Source: Thalassobius sp050633445 (GTDB lineage Bacteria; Pseudomonadota; Alphaproteobacteria; Rhodobacterales; Rhodobacteraceae). From it: a stretch of 62,687 nt of DNA. The notes under the pieces were generated by a model. The model was not told where the DNA came from. It worked only from the letters and a program-made list of their open reading frames with translations, and did no database searches. The stretch is from positions 1 through 62,687 of the forward strand of contig JBOEGN010000021.1 in NCBI GenBank assembly GCA_050633445.1, read 5' to 3'. Below are positions 24,874 through 33,313 of the stretch, in pieces (the first letter of the stretch is position 1; every line of letters starts with the position of its first letter). The position numbers and the translations under genes were made by a program.

Positions 24874-26676
24874 ATGGTTAACACGAACAAAATTCTGACA
24901 GTCTCCTACGGCACTTTTTCTTGCACGTTGGAAGGGTTCGACGACTCGTTCGACATGATGAAGGATATCGCGGAATATTTCCGGGATCTGGCCGCGGATG
25001 ACCGTTTTTTTGGCGCTGAACCGCCGACCCCTGATGCCGACATGCTGGCGCGTATCGCCGAACATAAGGCCTCACGCCAGGTCGAAGCGCGCCAGGAAAG
25101 CGGATCAATCGTGCTGCGTCCGACGCTCGAAGCCCCGGCAGCCGAGGCCGATACATCTGTCGAACCTGCCGTAGAATCGGAACCGCCCGCCGAGGTCTCT
25201 GAACCCGTTGCCGAGGCGCCGGCGTTTGAAGCGGTCGAAGATATCGCTGCTGACGAACCCGAAGCAGCGGAGCCCGAGGTTGTCGAAGAGGCAATCATCG
25301 AGCCCATCGCCAAAACGCCCGTCGCTGAACCGACCCCCGAACCCAAATTCGACGAAGAAAGCGTTGCCGACAAGCTGTCGCGCATCCGCGCCGTTGTGAA
25401 CAGCAAGGTCGCTGACGAAGCGCAGCCCTCGGTGGATTATTCCGAAGACCAGCATGCCGAAGATTTGGTGCAAGACGCTGCGGACGAACCCGCAGAGGAA
25501 GCCCCGATCGACGCGATCCTGCGGGAAACAGCTGACGTCACCGAGGATAACTACGAACCCATCCAAGAGCCAGAAGACGAGGCTCCGGCCACCGAGCTGA
25601 CGGCTCAGGAATCCCCCGCGGTCGAAGATCCCCAGCTGGCCGAGGACATCGCCGAAGCAACACAAGAGGCTGTGCCGCAAGAGGTCCCCAAGGCCGCGCG
25701 CCCGGCGCGTGTGATCCGTATGAAACGCGAGGCCTTCGACGCCGCCGTTGCAGACGGGCAGATCGAAGCCGATAGCCCTAAGGCAAAACCTGAAAAGAGC
25801 CTGTCCGCCGCTGACGAAGAAGATTTGCTGCGCGAATTGGCCGAGGTTGAAGCCGAACTGAATTTGACGCGTCTGTCCGACGCTCCTGCTGAGGCCGAAG
25901 AGGACGAAGTCGAATCGATCTTTGCCGAGCCCGAAGACGCCCCCGCCGAACCCACACCAGTGGAACCGGCAGCAGCAGCAAATGGCGACACCGATGTATC
26001 CCGCCTGATGGACAAAGCCGCTCAGGAAATGGATCGCCCCGAAGGTGCCCACCGTCGCAGCGCAATCGCGCATCTGCGCGCCGCAGTCGAAGCTACCCGC
26101 GCTGAAACCGAAGCAGGCGGAGGCTTGGGGCGTGGTGATGACAGTCTGGACGCCTATCGCGACGACCTGAATAACGTGGTCCGCCCGCGCCGTCCGCGCG
26201 CCGCTGGTGCCCAACCTGAACCCGGTCGCCGCCCGACTAAAAAACCGGCGCCGCTGAAACTGGTTGCCGAACAACGGGTTGATACCGAAGAGGCCGCGCA
26301 ACCGCGTGTGGTGCGCCCCCGTCGTGTCTCGTTAGAGGATGACGCCCCGCAAGCGCCGAACGCCCCGGAGGTAAGTGCCGAACAGGCAGCCACCTTTGCT
26401 GAATTCGCCGCCCAAGCAGGTGTCAAAGACCTGTCGGACGTGATGGAGGCCGCAGCCGCCTATATGTCCTATGTCGAAGGCCGCCAGAAATTCTCGCGCC
26501 CGCAGCTGATGAATAAGGCTCGCCAGATCGAGGAATATCAGTTCACCCGCGAAGACGGTCTGCGCTCGTTCGGTCAGTTGCTGCGCGACGGCAAAATCGA
26601 AAAACTCAAAGGTGGCCGGTTCACCGTTTCAGATGAGTTGATCGGATTTAAACCAGACGCCCGTGCGGTTGGCTAA
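24874..26676 (+). CDS. Large acidic protein of unknown function
   Basis: A 600-residue protein with three parts. The N-terminal segment (about 1-75, NKILTVSYGTFSCTLEGFDD then SFDMMKDIAEYFRDLAADDR) looks folded and conserved in my memory of roseobacter genomes. A long Glu/Ala/Pro-rich low-complexity region covers about 75-490. The C-terminal segment (about 500-600, SAEQAATFAEFAAQAGVKDL, then YMSYVEGRQKFSRPQLMNKA and QFTREDGLRSFGQLLRDGKI) also looks folded. It has no signal peptide or membrane helix. Similar proteins are sometimes labelled as chemotaxis or lipoprotein, which the sequence does not support. It ends in a strong terminator. Confidence 0.85.
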   Translation: MVNTNKILTVSYGTFSCTLEGFDDSFDMMKDIAEYFRDLAADDRFFGAEPPTPDADMLARIAEHKASRQVEARQESGSIVLRPTLEAPAAEADTSVEPAVESEPPAEVSEPVAEAPAFEAVEDIAADEPEAAEPEVVEEAIIEPIAKTPVAEPTPEPKFDEESVADKLSRIRAVVNSKVADEAQPSVDYSEDQHAEDLVQDAADEPAEEAPIDAILRETADVTEDNYEPIQEPEDEAPATELTAQESPAVEDPQLAEDIAEATQEAVPQEVPKAARPARVIRMKREAFDAAVADGQIEADSPKAKPEKSLSAADEEDLLRELAEVEAELNLTRLSDAPAEAEEDEVESIFAEPEDAPAEPTPVEPAAAANGDTDVSRLMDKAAQEMDRPEGAHRRSAIAHLRAAVEATRAETEAGGGLGRGDDSLDAYRDDLNNVVRPRRPRAAGAQPEPGRRPTKKPAPLKLVAEQRVDTEEAAQPRVVRPRRVSLEDDAPQAPNAPEVSAEQAATFAEFAAQAGVKDLSDVMEAAAAYMSYVEGRQKFSRPQLMNKARQIEEYQFTREDGLRSFGQLLRDGKIEKLKGGRFTVSDELIGFKPDARAVG

Positions 26677-26696
26677 AGCCAAGCAGATTTGAAGTG

Positions 26697-26724
26697 AAAA
26701 CCCGGCTTTTTGCCGGGTTTTTTC
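26697..26724 (+). terminator. Strong intrinsic terminator
   Basis: AACCCGGC-TTTTT-GCCGGGTT forms a perfect stem-loop followed by a six-T run. It ends one base before the stop codon of the convergent diguanylate cyclase gene. On the minus strand the A-rich left side also provides a T run, so it probably serves both genes. Confidence 0.92.
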
Positions 26725-27693
26725 TTAGGCAAAAAAGCTGAAACAGGCCCGTCCCCGACGTTTGGAAGCATAGAGCGCCTCGTCGGCGTCAGACAGCAAA
26801 ACCGATGCTGCCGGAGCTTCGTAGTCTGCGGACAAGACAATGCCGATACTGGCAGAAACCTGACACTCTTGACCGCCAAATGGGATCGGTTTTTCCATCC
26901 GTGAAATCAAGCGCGTGGCGATACGCGACAGGGTTTCGCGATTGTTAATACTTTGTAAAATAATAACAAACTCGTCCCCACCGACGCGAGCCACAGTATC
27001 ATCTTTGCGCACCTCATCCACCATGATCTGCGCGATGTGTTGCAAGACATGGTCCCCCGCCGCATGGCCCATCGTGTCATTGACCGCCTTGAAAAAATCC
27101 AGATCCAGATGCATCAGCGCAAATGGTTTATTTGTGGCAATCAAGCGCCCCAGAACATGATCCATCGCGCGACGGTTCTTTAGCCCGGTCAAGGTATCGG
27201 TAAAGGCCTGTTCTTCGGCTGCAATCTTGGCCCCTTGCAGGCGCATATTCAGTTTGCGACTGGCCTCCATCGCGGCGGATTTCGCCTCGATCAGATAGAG
27301 CATTTCGATCATCATGTCAGTTGGTGCAAAATCCGCGTTGGTCAGCTTATAGTCGCGAATGCTTTCCAGGACAGAAATGCCAAAAGACAGGTTCAATGCG
27401 TATAAAGTTCCGCACTGACTGAGCACGCCCTTCAAAACGGTTTGAGGGTCTTGCCGAAATTGCAGATGAAGTTTTTCGCCAGGTCGCGCAAGCAATGCGT
27501 CGGCCGTTTGCAATTTGGGCCGGGTAATATCAAACAGATCCAAGACTGACATGCCTAACAACGACAGGTCAGGCCGTAATTTCTGCAAAGTCGGCCCCAC
27601 TTGCAGAATGGCGCCGTGCTGATCCAGGACCAGATGCATCGGGCAAAGTGTGTCCAGGCATGCGGCGAGCTCGGTTGGGGAAAACGCGGTCAT
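26725..27693 (-). CDS. Diguanylate cyclase with H-NOX-associated sensor domain
   Basis: Cytoplasmic c-di-GMP synthase of 322 residues. The N-terminal half (about 1-160) resembles the HNOBA domain found beside haem-NO-binding proteins, with a short helical linker (MIEMLYLIEAKSAAMEASRK). The GGDEF domain (about 165-322) has an intact active-site GGDEF at 238-242, DLDFFKAVNDTMGH for metal and GTP binding, and an inhibitory I-site RKDD at 229-232. It lies one base downstream of the H-NOX gene, so the pair should form a sensor-effector unit. The ATG chosen starts MTAFSPTELAACLD; an open frame continues upstream into the H-NOX gene. Confidence 0.9.
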   Translation of the reverse strand: MTAFSPTELAACLDTLCPMHLVLDQHGAILQVGPTLQKLRPDLSLLGMSVLDLFDITRPKLQTADALLARPGEKLHLQFRQDPQTVLKGVLSQCGTLYALNLSFGISVLESIRDYKLTNADFAPTDMMIEMLYLIEAKSAAMEASRKLNMRLQGAKIAAEEQAFTDTLTGLKNRRAMDHVLGRLIATNKPFALMHLDLDFFKAVNDTMGHAAGDHVLQHIAQIMVDEVRKDDTVARVGGDEFVIILQSINNRETLSRIATRLISRMEKPIPFGGQECQVSASIGIVLSADYEAPAASVLLSDADEALYASKRRGRACFSFFA

Positions 27694-27694
27694 A

Positions 27695-28282
27695 TCAGTC
27701 TTGCCCCGCGCTGAGAGTAAAGCTGCGGCCTTCGGCAAAGGCGGTTTCCACCAGAGAAATCTCGATGATGTCATCACCCGGCCCGCGATGGCGCAAATCC
27801 AGCAGCACCAGCGCCCCATAGTCGTCCGCCATCGTCCGCAGCACGCCCAGCATCACCGGCCCAAAACCATCATAGCTGGATTTCACATGCAGATACATTT
27901 GCGAGGGCGCTTCCTCGTGCAGTTCAAGCGTAGGCAATTCCAGATCCGACACGGCCATGCGCGCGCGTTCGGGCAGATCATCCAATGAGTGCAGAAACTC
28001 CATGAAACTGACCCCGCCAAAGCGCAGCAGCCGTCGCAATGCTTCGACATTGGGGTGTGACACCAGATAGGTGCCCAAATCCTCCAGAACCTCGGCATGA
28101 GCCTTGTTCAGGATTTGCGCCAGTTCAGTTAATACCTGTTCGGTCAGCTGATCTTCGTAGATCAGCATCGCCTCGAACATGGGATCATTCAACGATGCGC
28201 CCCGCGCAACGTCCATCCAGATTTCATTACCATATGTATCGCGCACAAAACATTGTATCGCGCGATTGATCAGCCCGTGCAT
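27695..28282 (-). CDS. H-NOX (haem NO/O2-binding) domain protein, atypical
   Basis: A 195-residue H-NOX-family protein, the presumed sensor for the adjacent diguanylate cyclase. It begins MHGLINRAIQCFVRDTYG, typical of the family. Where canonical members have LDxLH with the proximal haem histidine, this one has LDDLP (Pro104), and Y-x-S-x-R is replaced by YLHVK (130-134). Histidines nearby are His98 and His132. Haem binding is therefore doubtful, or uses another ligand. Aspects such as GPVMLGVLRTMADDYG fit the C-terminal half of the fold. The ATG is chosen by this canonical start. Confidence 0.85.
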   Translation of the reverse strand: MHGLINRAIQCFVRDTYGNEIWMDVARGASLNDPMFEAMLIYEDQLTEQVLTELAQILNKAHAEVLEDLGTYLVSHPNVEALRRLLRFGGVSFMEFLHSLDDLPERARMAVSDLELPTLELHEEAPSQMYLHVKSSYDGFGPVMLGVLRTMADDYGALVLLDLRHRGPGDDIIEISLVETAFAEGRSFTLSAGQD

Positions 28283-28349
28283 ACTTTTCACCACTACAAA
28301 TAACACTCATAAAACTGCCAGAAGAGCTCTTAAAATTCCCTCAATAGGT

Positions 28350-30113
28350 CTAATTGTCAGGGAAAATGCTGTTTCCTCCCAATTTCAGGACATTGACCGG
28401 CGCGGGTGCAATTTCATACTGGCCAGCCCGGATGTCCGCCAGGTTTTGACGTGTTAACCGCACCCGTTCGCTGGTCGCCACATCACGCAAACCGCCCGAG
28501 CGGATCAGTTTGCCATCCTTCAACTGATAGGATTTGACCTCGACCTGAGTGTCAGATGTTGCATAGGCCAGCAGCCCCTCGGGTCGATCCAGATCAGGGC
28601 GAAAGGGCACCATCAGGAACAAGCAGCCATCCGAACCGGCTTCGCAAGCATTCTTGATACGCTTCAGTTCGTAGGTTCTTAGCCCGTCAAAAGCGGTTTC
28701 GGGCAGAGATTGGCCTTCGGGAAAGACGGGCACCAGGGCGTGCAGTTCTTTTGACAACTCTTTGGTGGTCTCGTTTTTGAGGTTCCGTTCGAAATCCCAG
28801 CGACTGTCAGCGCCTTCGGCCCGATCAATCTGCACCAGAATTTCCGGGCGCTGCGGATAATCAGCAGTGTCGCGCAAAGTCGAAAGCGCGCGTTTCCCGG
28901 CGCCGCCCCATTCATCCGACATCTCCCAAATGGCGGCGTCCTTGACGGCGGCCCGCCCGCTGAGAATACGCTGAGCTTGCGTGGTCGCGGACAGACGCTC
29001 GGCATTCAGCACGGGTGTCAGCCACAGGACAGCCAGCAAAAGCGTCCACAAGGCCAAACCGACATTCGCGCGACGCACACGGCGCATCCAGTCGCCACGC
29101 CACAGCACCAAAGCCGCATACACCAGCCCATACAAAGAGATATTGAACACACACAGCGCCGCCAGCACGCGTTGCGGGGTCCAGCCATATTGCAGCACCC
29201 GCGCGCCAATCCCCCACAGCGCCAGTAAAGCGACCGGCAAAAGCAGCACCGCCAGGGCGCGCACCATCCAGACCATCCATCGCGCCGAAACCTGGTGATC
29301 CCTGTCCCGATCCACCGAGACCGTGACCAGCGTGATCCCTCCGATGGCAACGGCCGTCAGCAGCGCGGTTTCTGAGAAAAAGTTCAGTGTGCCTTCTAGC
29401 CCGCTTAGCCCGACGGCGATGATGAACAGAGCCAGCACGGGCACCACAAGCGGCACCAGCAGACGGAACAGTCGCAGCAACAGATGAGGCGACACGTATT
29501 CTCGCCATTCATGCGCAACGGCCAGCGCCAGCCCAACCACAGTGCCCGTGATCAGAAATGGCATCGGCTCGAGGTCAATAATCCTTTCAATGAGATCAAT
29601 GCCAACCAACCCCAGCAGAGCGTCACTGAGGAACAAAACGCCCCAGAACACCCCGGTGAACAGGGCCGCAGCAATGGCCCGCACGATCAGCCCCCAAGCG
29701 GTTTGGAACAAATGTTCGTACAGCAACCAGCCAGCGCGCCCATGTTCCAGACGGACCGAAACAAAGGGCGTTGCGACCAGATAGATGATGATCAGCGCCG
29801 CAGCTGGGTGCCCGGCATCCAAGAAGTCCTTAACCTCGGCAAACCGCAGGCTGGCCCAGACGGTCAGCACCGCCACAGCCAGCGACATCCCCAGCGCCGG
29901 CAGGGTCGCACGGCGAACCGAGTTGGGCCCCGCCAGCGACAAAAGCACCATGAAAAAGCCAAGTATCGCGATGAACAGGAACATCAGCAGGCGCGCATTG
30001 TCGATCATATCGGGCAGAACCTCGGCCAGCCCCCAAGAGGCCAGACCACCTGCGGCCCCGACGGCTGCCATCATCAGGCGGGTCCTGCTCCAATCGTCTG
30101 CCTGTTGCATCAT
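28350..30113 (-). CDS. DUF4153 multi-pass membrane protein
   Basis: Integral inner-membrane protein of 587 residues in the DUF4153 family. About ten to twelve hydrophobic segments fill roughly residues 12-390, and a soluble C-terminal domain (about 400-587) follows, with SGRAAVKDAAIWEM and later short repeats. The function is unknown. Two ATG codons occur in a row; the second has the better spacing from AGGAGACC. It is followed by the H-NOX gene on the same strand 67 bp later, but there is no evidence of a functional link. Confidence 0.8.
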   Translation of the reverse strand: MMQQADDWSRTRLMMAAVGAAGGLASWGLAEVLPDMIDNARLLMFLFIAILGFFMVLLSLAGPNSVRRATLPALGMSLAVAVLTVWASLRFAEVKDFLDAGHPAAALIIIYLVATPFVSVRLEHGRAGWLLYEHLFQTAWGLIVRAIAAALFTGVFWGVLFLSDALLGLVGIDLIERIIDLEPMPFLITGTVVGLALAVAHEWREYVSPHLLLRLFRLLVPLVVPVLALFIIAVGLSGLEGTLNFFSETALLTAVAIGGITLVTVSVDRDRDHQVSARWMVWMVRALAVLLLPVALLALWGIGARVLQYGWTPQRVLAALCVFNISLYGLVYAALVLWRGDWMRRVRRANVGLALWTLLLAVLWLTPVLNAERLSATTQAQRILSGRAAVKDAAIWEMSDEWGGAGKRALSTLRDTADYPQRPEILVQIDRAEGADSRWDFERNLKNETTKELSKELHALVPVFPEGQSLPETAFDGLRTYELKRIKNACEAGSDGCLFLMVPFRPDLDRPEGLLAYATSDTQVEVKSYQLKDGKLIRSGGLRDVATSERVRLTRQNLADIRAGQYEIAPAPVNVLKLGGNSIFPDN

Positions 30114-30199
30114 GGTCTCCTGGATATGTGTGGTTGAAATACGTCACGGACCCTAGCGCAGTGCGGCACAGGGACCAAATCACTTCGATGCGGCAAGCC

Positions 30200-30895
30200 T
30201 TAGCCGCGCTGTTGCAACCACTCGGGGATATGCCCGATATCCGGCAATACCGCATCGGCCAGCGGCGCCAGCTCTTCGGCGAGGGCTGTACCGGTCAGCA
30301 CGCCCAACGTCCGCATACCCGCACGGCGCCCGGCCAACAAATCGTGGGTGCTGTCACCGACCATCACCACGGTCTCGGGTTCCAGCGCCATCTGATCTGC
30401 GAAGGCCAGCAAAGGATCAGGCGAAGGTTTCGCCCCGAACCCACTGTCGAACCCGGCGATGAAATCAAACAGATGCGTCACGCCGGTCTGATCCAGCTGC
30501 GTGCGCGCGCCAAATTCGCTGTCATTGGTCATGACACCCAAGCGCATCCCCTGTCCGCGCAAACCGGTCAGAAACGGCGACAGATCCACCGCCGGGGCCA
30601 GCGTTGCCTCGCCCACGCGCTGCTCCAGGAACAGTTCGATCTGGACGGCCGAGCGGTTGGGCAGGACCGCCGCCACAACCTCCGCCACCTCGGCATTGGT
30701 GCCGGCAATGAACGGGCTGTCGACGTGAAAGCCGCAAGTTTCCAGATCAAAGCGCACCACTTGCGCCACCTTTGCGGTCAGGTTCGCGTCATGATCCGCC
30801 AATTCGCCAATCATCCGCGCGGCCCAGGCATCCCACGTCGCCCGAAAATCGAACAAGGTGCCATCTTTGTCGAATAACAAGCCTTTGATCTGCAT
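30200..30895 (-). CDS. HAD-superfamily phosphatase (phosphoglycolate phosphatase-like)
   Basis: Cytoplasmic phosphohydrolase of 231 residues. Motif I is FDKDGT (8-13) with nucleophile Asp9 and acid/base Asp11, motif II is VMTNDS, motif III the lysine in GFGAKPSPDP, and motif IV GDSTHDLLAGRRAGM. A helical cap (about 15-100) places it among Gph-like enzymes. The exact substrate is not evident. The ATG starts MQIKGLLFDKDG and is divergent from marR, 112 bp away. Confidence 0.88.
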   Translation of the reverse strand: MQIKGLLFDKDGTLFDFRATWDAWAARMIGELADHDANLTAKVAQVVRFDLETCGFHVDSPFIAGTNAEVAEVVAAVLPNRSAVQIELFLEQRVGEATLAPAVDLSPFLTGLRGQGMRLGVMTNDSEFGARTQLDQTGVTHLFDFIAGFDSGFGAKPSPDPLLAFADQMALEPETVVMVGDSTHDLLAGRRAGMRTLGVLTGTALAEELAPLADAVLPDIGHIPEWLQQRG

Positions 30896-31007
30896 GTTTT
30901 GCCCCGTTTTGACGTTGCGCCGAACCTGCCGGTCCCTGTGGCAATTGGCAACCCGCAAAGCCCGCCGATCGCTTGACTTTCTGGCCTCATTCGGGTCGCT
31001 TAGCGCC

Positions 31008-31463
31008 ATGAAACAGAACGACCCGTACCGGCTTCATCAATCGCTAAGCTACCACTTATCCGTGGCTGCCCGCCTGCAAGAGCGGCGGCTGGACGAACAG
31101 TTAAAGACATTGGGCCTAAGCCGCGCGACCTGGTGTATTCTGCTGGCCGTTGGTAACGAGGATTTGTCTCAACCCTCTGACATTGCCGATTTCGTCGGAA
31201 TTGACCGCACCGCCACCAGCCGCGCCCTGCGTAAGATGGAGGATGACGGTTTGCTGGGTCGCAGCTCGGGCACCGAAGACAAACGCACCCGCCAGGTCGA
31301 GCTGACCGACAAAGGCTGCGAGGCCATTGCCCAAGCCACGCCCTTTGCCCGCAACAACTCGGAAATTCTGGACAATATCCTGACCAAAGACGAAGCGGCC
31401 GAGCTGTGGCGGCTCCTTTCTAAGATCGAAGACTCCGCGGATAACCCTCTGAAAACGCTGTAA
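31008..31463 (+). CDS. MarR-family transcriptional regulator
   Basis: Winged-helix DNA-binding repressor or activator of 151 residues. The helix-turn-helix and wing lie at about 48-100 (QPSDIADFVGIDRTATSRAL, then KMEDDGLLGRSSGTEDKRTR, then QVELTDKG). No regulated gene can be named, but it starts 112 bp from the divergent HAD gene. Its TAA stop directly abuts the stop of the convergent DUF3572 gene (TAATCA), leaving no spacer for a separate terminator. A TTGACT lies at 30973, a possible -35. Confidence 0.88.
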   Translation: MKQNDPYRLHQSLSYHLSVAARLQERRLDEQLKTLGLSRATWCILLAVGNEDLSQPSDIADFVGIDRTATSRALRKMEDDGLLGRSSGTEDKRTRQVELTDKGCEAIAQATPFARNNSEILDNILTKDEAAELWRLLSKIEDSADNPLKTL

Positions 31464-31748
31464 TCAGGTCCAGTGAACGGCCTGCCCACCGGGCAAGGCC
31501 GCACGCGTTTGCATAAGCCGATCATAGGGCAGCGACTTGGCATCGCAAAACGCCGTCACCCAAGCGTCATCCATCAGCAGAAAATCCAAAACCGACCCCA
31601 GAAACGCAGGATCCGAGGCGCCCGCCTTTAGGTCGTCCAATCCGGCCCCGCTGGACCCCAGAAAGACCGGCAAAAGCTCTTCGTTGCTGACCAGCCATTC
31701 CAGCGCGCTGAGCGCCAGAGTTTCGGCGTTTTCCTGCCCAATCGCCAT
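31464..31748 (-). CDS. DUF3572 family protein
   Basis: A small acidic helical cytoplasmic protein of 94 residues, beginning MAIGQENAETLALSALEWL, typical of DUF3572. The function is unknown. In alphaproteobacteria the family commonly sits next to pleD, as here (divergent, 125 bp apart). An ATG seven codons upstream is in frame; the chosen start gives the family N-terminus. Confidence 0.85.
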   Translation of the reverse strand: MAIGQENAETLALSALEWLVSNEELLPVFLGSSGAGLDDLKAGASDPAFLGSVLDFLLMDDAWVTAFCDAKSLPYDRLMQTRAALPGGQAVHWT

Positions 31749-31761
31749 GATCGTACGTCCT

Positions 31762-31778
31762 GTTACCAAATTGGTTAC
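31762..31778. promoter_or_regulatory. Imperfect palindrome in DUF3572-pleD spacer
   Basis: GTTACCAAATTGGTTAC matches its reverse complement at 14 of 17 positions. TTAACCAAT follows at 31785-31793 and resembles a CtrA half-site. Both sit in the divergent promoter region and could control the c-di-GMP enzyme. The regulator is not identified. Confidence 0.3.
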
Positions 31779-31873
31779 TGTTTCTTAACCAATCCCAGAA
31801 AATAAAGGAGTTATCAAGTTTACCCCTCCCCTGCATCGCGCAGGCTTATTGTAAGAGTACCCTGTCCATCACC

Positions 31874-33283
31874 ATGCCCGGTAGAATTCTCATAATCGAC
31901 GGGATTGCAACCAACAGGATTAGCCTTCGGGTCAGACTTTGTGCTGCATTCTACGACGTTAGCCAGGCCTCCTCGGGGGCGGAGGGGTTGGAGATGCTGG
32001 ACAAAGTGCAACCCGACATTTTGCTGGTTGCCGCGACGCTGCCCGACATGACCGCCAGCCAACTAAGCCTGAAGCTGCGCAAACATCCCAAGTTCGGCGA
32101 TATCGCCCTTGTCGTTCTGGATTGCGAAGAGGATCGTGAACGCCGGTTGGAAATTCTGGCCGCGGGCGCGGATGACGTGATGATCCGCATGGCCGACCCC
32201 CGACTGCTGTTGGCCCGCCTACGCAGCCTTTTGCGCAGCGGAACCAGCCGGGACGATCGCATGTTGCATTCGCAGGCCGTGGCCTCGACGGGATTTGCTG
32301 AACCGACCCGCAAATTTGCCCCGCCCTCGAATATCGCTGTTCTGTCTGATGACCCGGCCAGTGGCCTGACGTGGATCAAACGCTTGGAAAAAGAGCGGCC
32401 CTATCGGTTCTCTTTGTATTCTCCACGCAATTTGCCCCGCGATTTTGGCCATGACCAGGTGCCCGACGTGATCCTGATCGCATCCTCCAGCGCGGACGAG
32501 GGGGATTTTGGCGCATCCCTTCTGGCGACATTGGGCGCGCAGCCAGGATATCGCCGGTGCCGTTTCCTGATTTATGTGCCCGACAGCACCCCCGAGCCCG
32601 CAGCGCAAATGCTGGACCTGGGGGCGCATGACGTGATGCGCGGTGCGTTTGATGCCACCGAAATCAGTCTGCGCCTGGACCAGTTGTTGCGCCGCAAAGC
32701 CCGCGCCGACCAGATGCATGAACGTCTGCAAGATGGGCTTCATGCGGCGCTGGTTGATCCCCTGACAGGGCTGCACAATCGCCGCTATGCCATGCCAGAA
32801 CTTGGCCGCCTGATCGAACGCTCGATTGATCACAATACCAGCCTTGCGGTGATGCTGGCGGATCTTGATCACTTCAAACGGATCAATGATCACTATGGCC
32901 ATGCCACAGGGGACACCGTTCTGTCCGAGATTGCGCGCCGCCTGCTGGGGGCGGTGGGATCAGGCGATCTTGTCGCTCGCATTGGTGGCGAGGAGTTTCT
33001 GATCGCGATCCCGGATCTGCATTTGAACGAAGCTCAACAGGCCGCGCAACATCTGTGTCGGATCGTGGCCGACACGCCCATTGCCATTCCTGGGCCGCAG
33101 CGTCCGATTCCGGTGACCGTCAGCATCGGTTTGGCCATGGCCTTTCCTCGTGGTCACGTCCCAAAAGCGCGCGAAGCCGAGGACCATGCAGAATCGCTTC
33201 TGACCCGCGCGGATCAGGCGCTGTACGGCGCGAAAAACCTGGGCCGAAACCAAGTCACAACTTTGGACCGGCCCCAGGCCTAG
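31874..33283 (+). CDS. PleD-like REC-REC-GGDEF diguanylate cyclase, degenerate receivers
   Basis: PleD-type protein of 469 residues with two receiver domains (about 1-122 and 150-275) and a GGDEF domain (about 290-469). The catalytic motif is GGEEF (371-375) with LADLDHFKRINDHYGHATGD intact. In receiver 1 the phosphoacceptor position is Val52 (DILLVAATLPD instead of LLD), the acidic pair is reduced to DG, and the conserved lysine is not seen. Receiver 2 also lacks an acceptor Asp (ILIASSS). The I-site is GSGD instead of RxxD. It is therefore probably not controlled by phosphorylation in the usual way. Divergent DUF3572 supports the PleD assignment. Confidence 0.85.
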   Translation: MPGRILIIDGIATNRISLRVRLCAAFYDVSQASSGAEGLEMLDKVQPDILLVAATLPDMTASQLSLKLRKHPKFGDIALVVLDCEEDRERRLEILAAGADDVMIRMADPRLLLARLRSLLRSGTSRDDRMLHSQAVASTGFAEPTRKFAPPSNIAVLSDDPASGLTWIKRLEKERPYRFSLYSPRNLPRDFGHDQVPDVILIASSSADEGDFGASLLATLGAQPGYRRCRFLIYVPDSTPEPAAQMLDLGAHDVMRGAFDATEISLRLDQLLRRKARADQMHERLQDGLHAALVDPLTGLHNRRYAMPELGRLIERSIDHNTSLAVMLADLDHFKRINDHYGHATGDTVLSEIARRLLGAVGSGDLVARIGGEEFLIAIPDLHLNEAQQAAQHLCRIVADTPIAIPGPQRPIPVTVSIGLAMAFPRGHVPKAREAEDHAESLLTRADQALYGAKNLGRNQVTTLDRPQA

Positions 33284-33313
33284 AGACCGGTCACAAATCG
33301 GTGGCTGCCGCGT

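Noticed and set aside
25105..26301. A 398-codon leftward open frame opposite the large acidic protein
   Set aside because: It is rich in Gly, Phe and Arg, exactly what reversing the Glu/Ala/Pro codons would give. No independent support.
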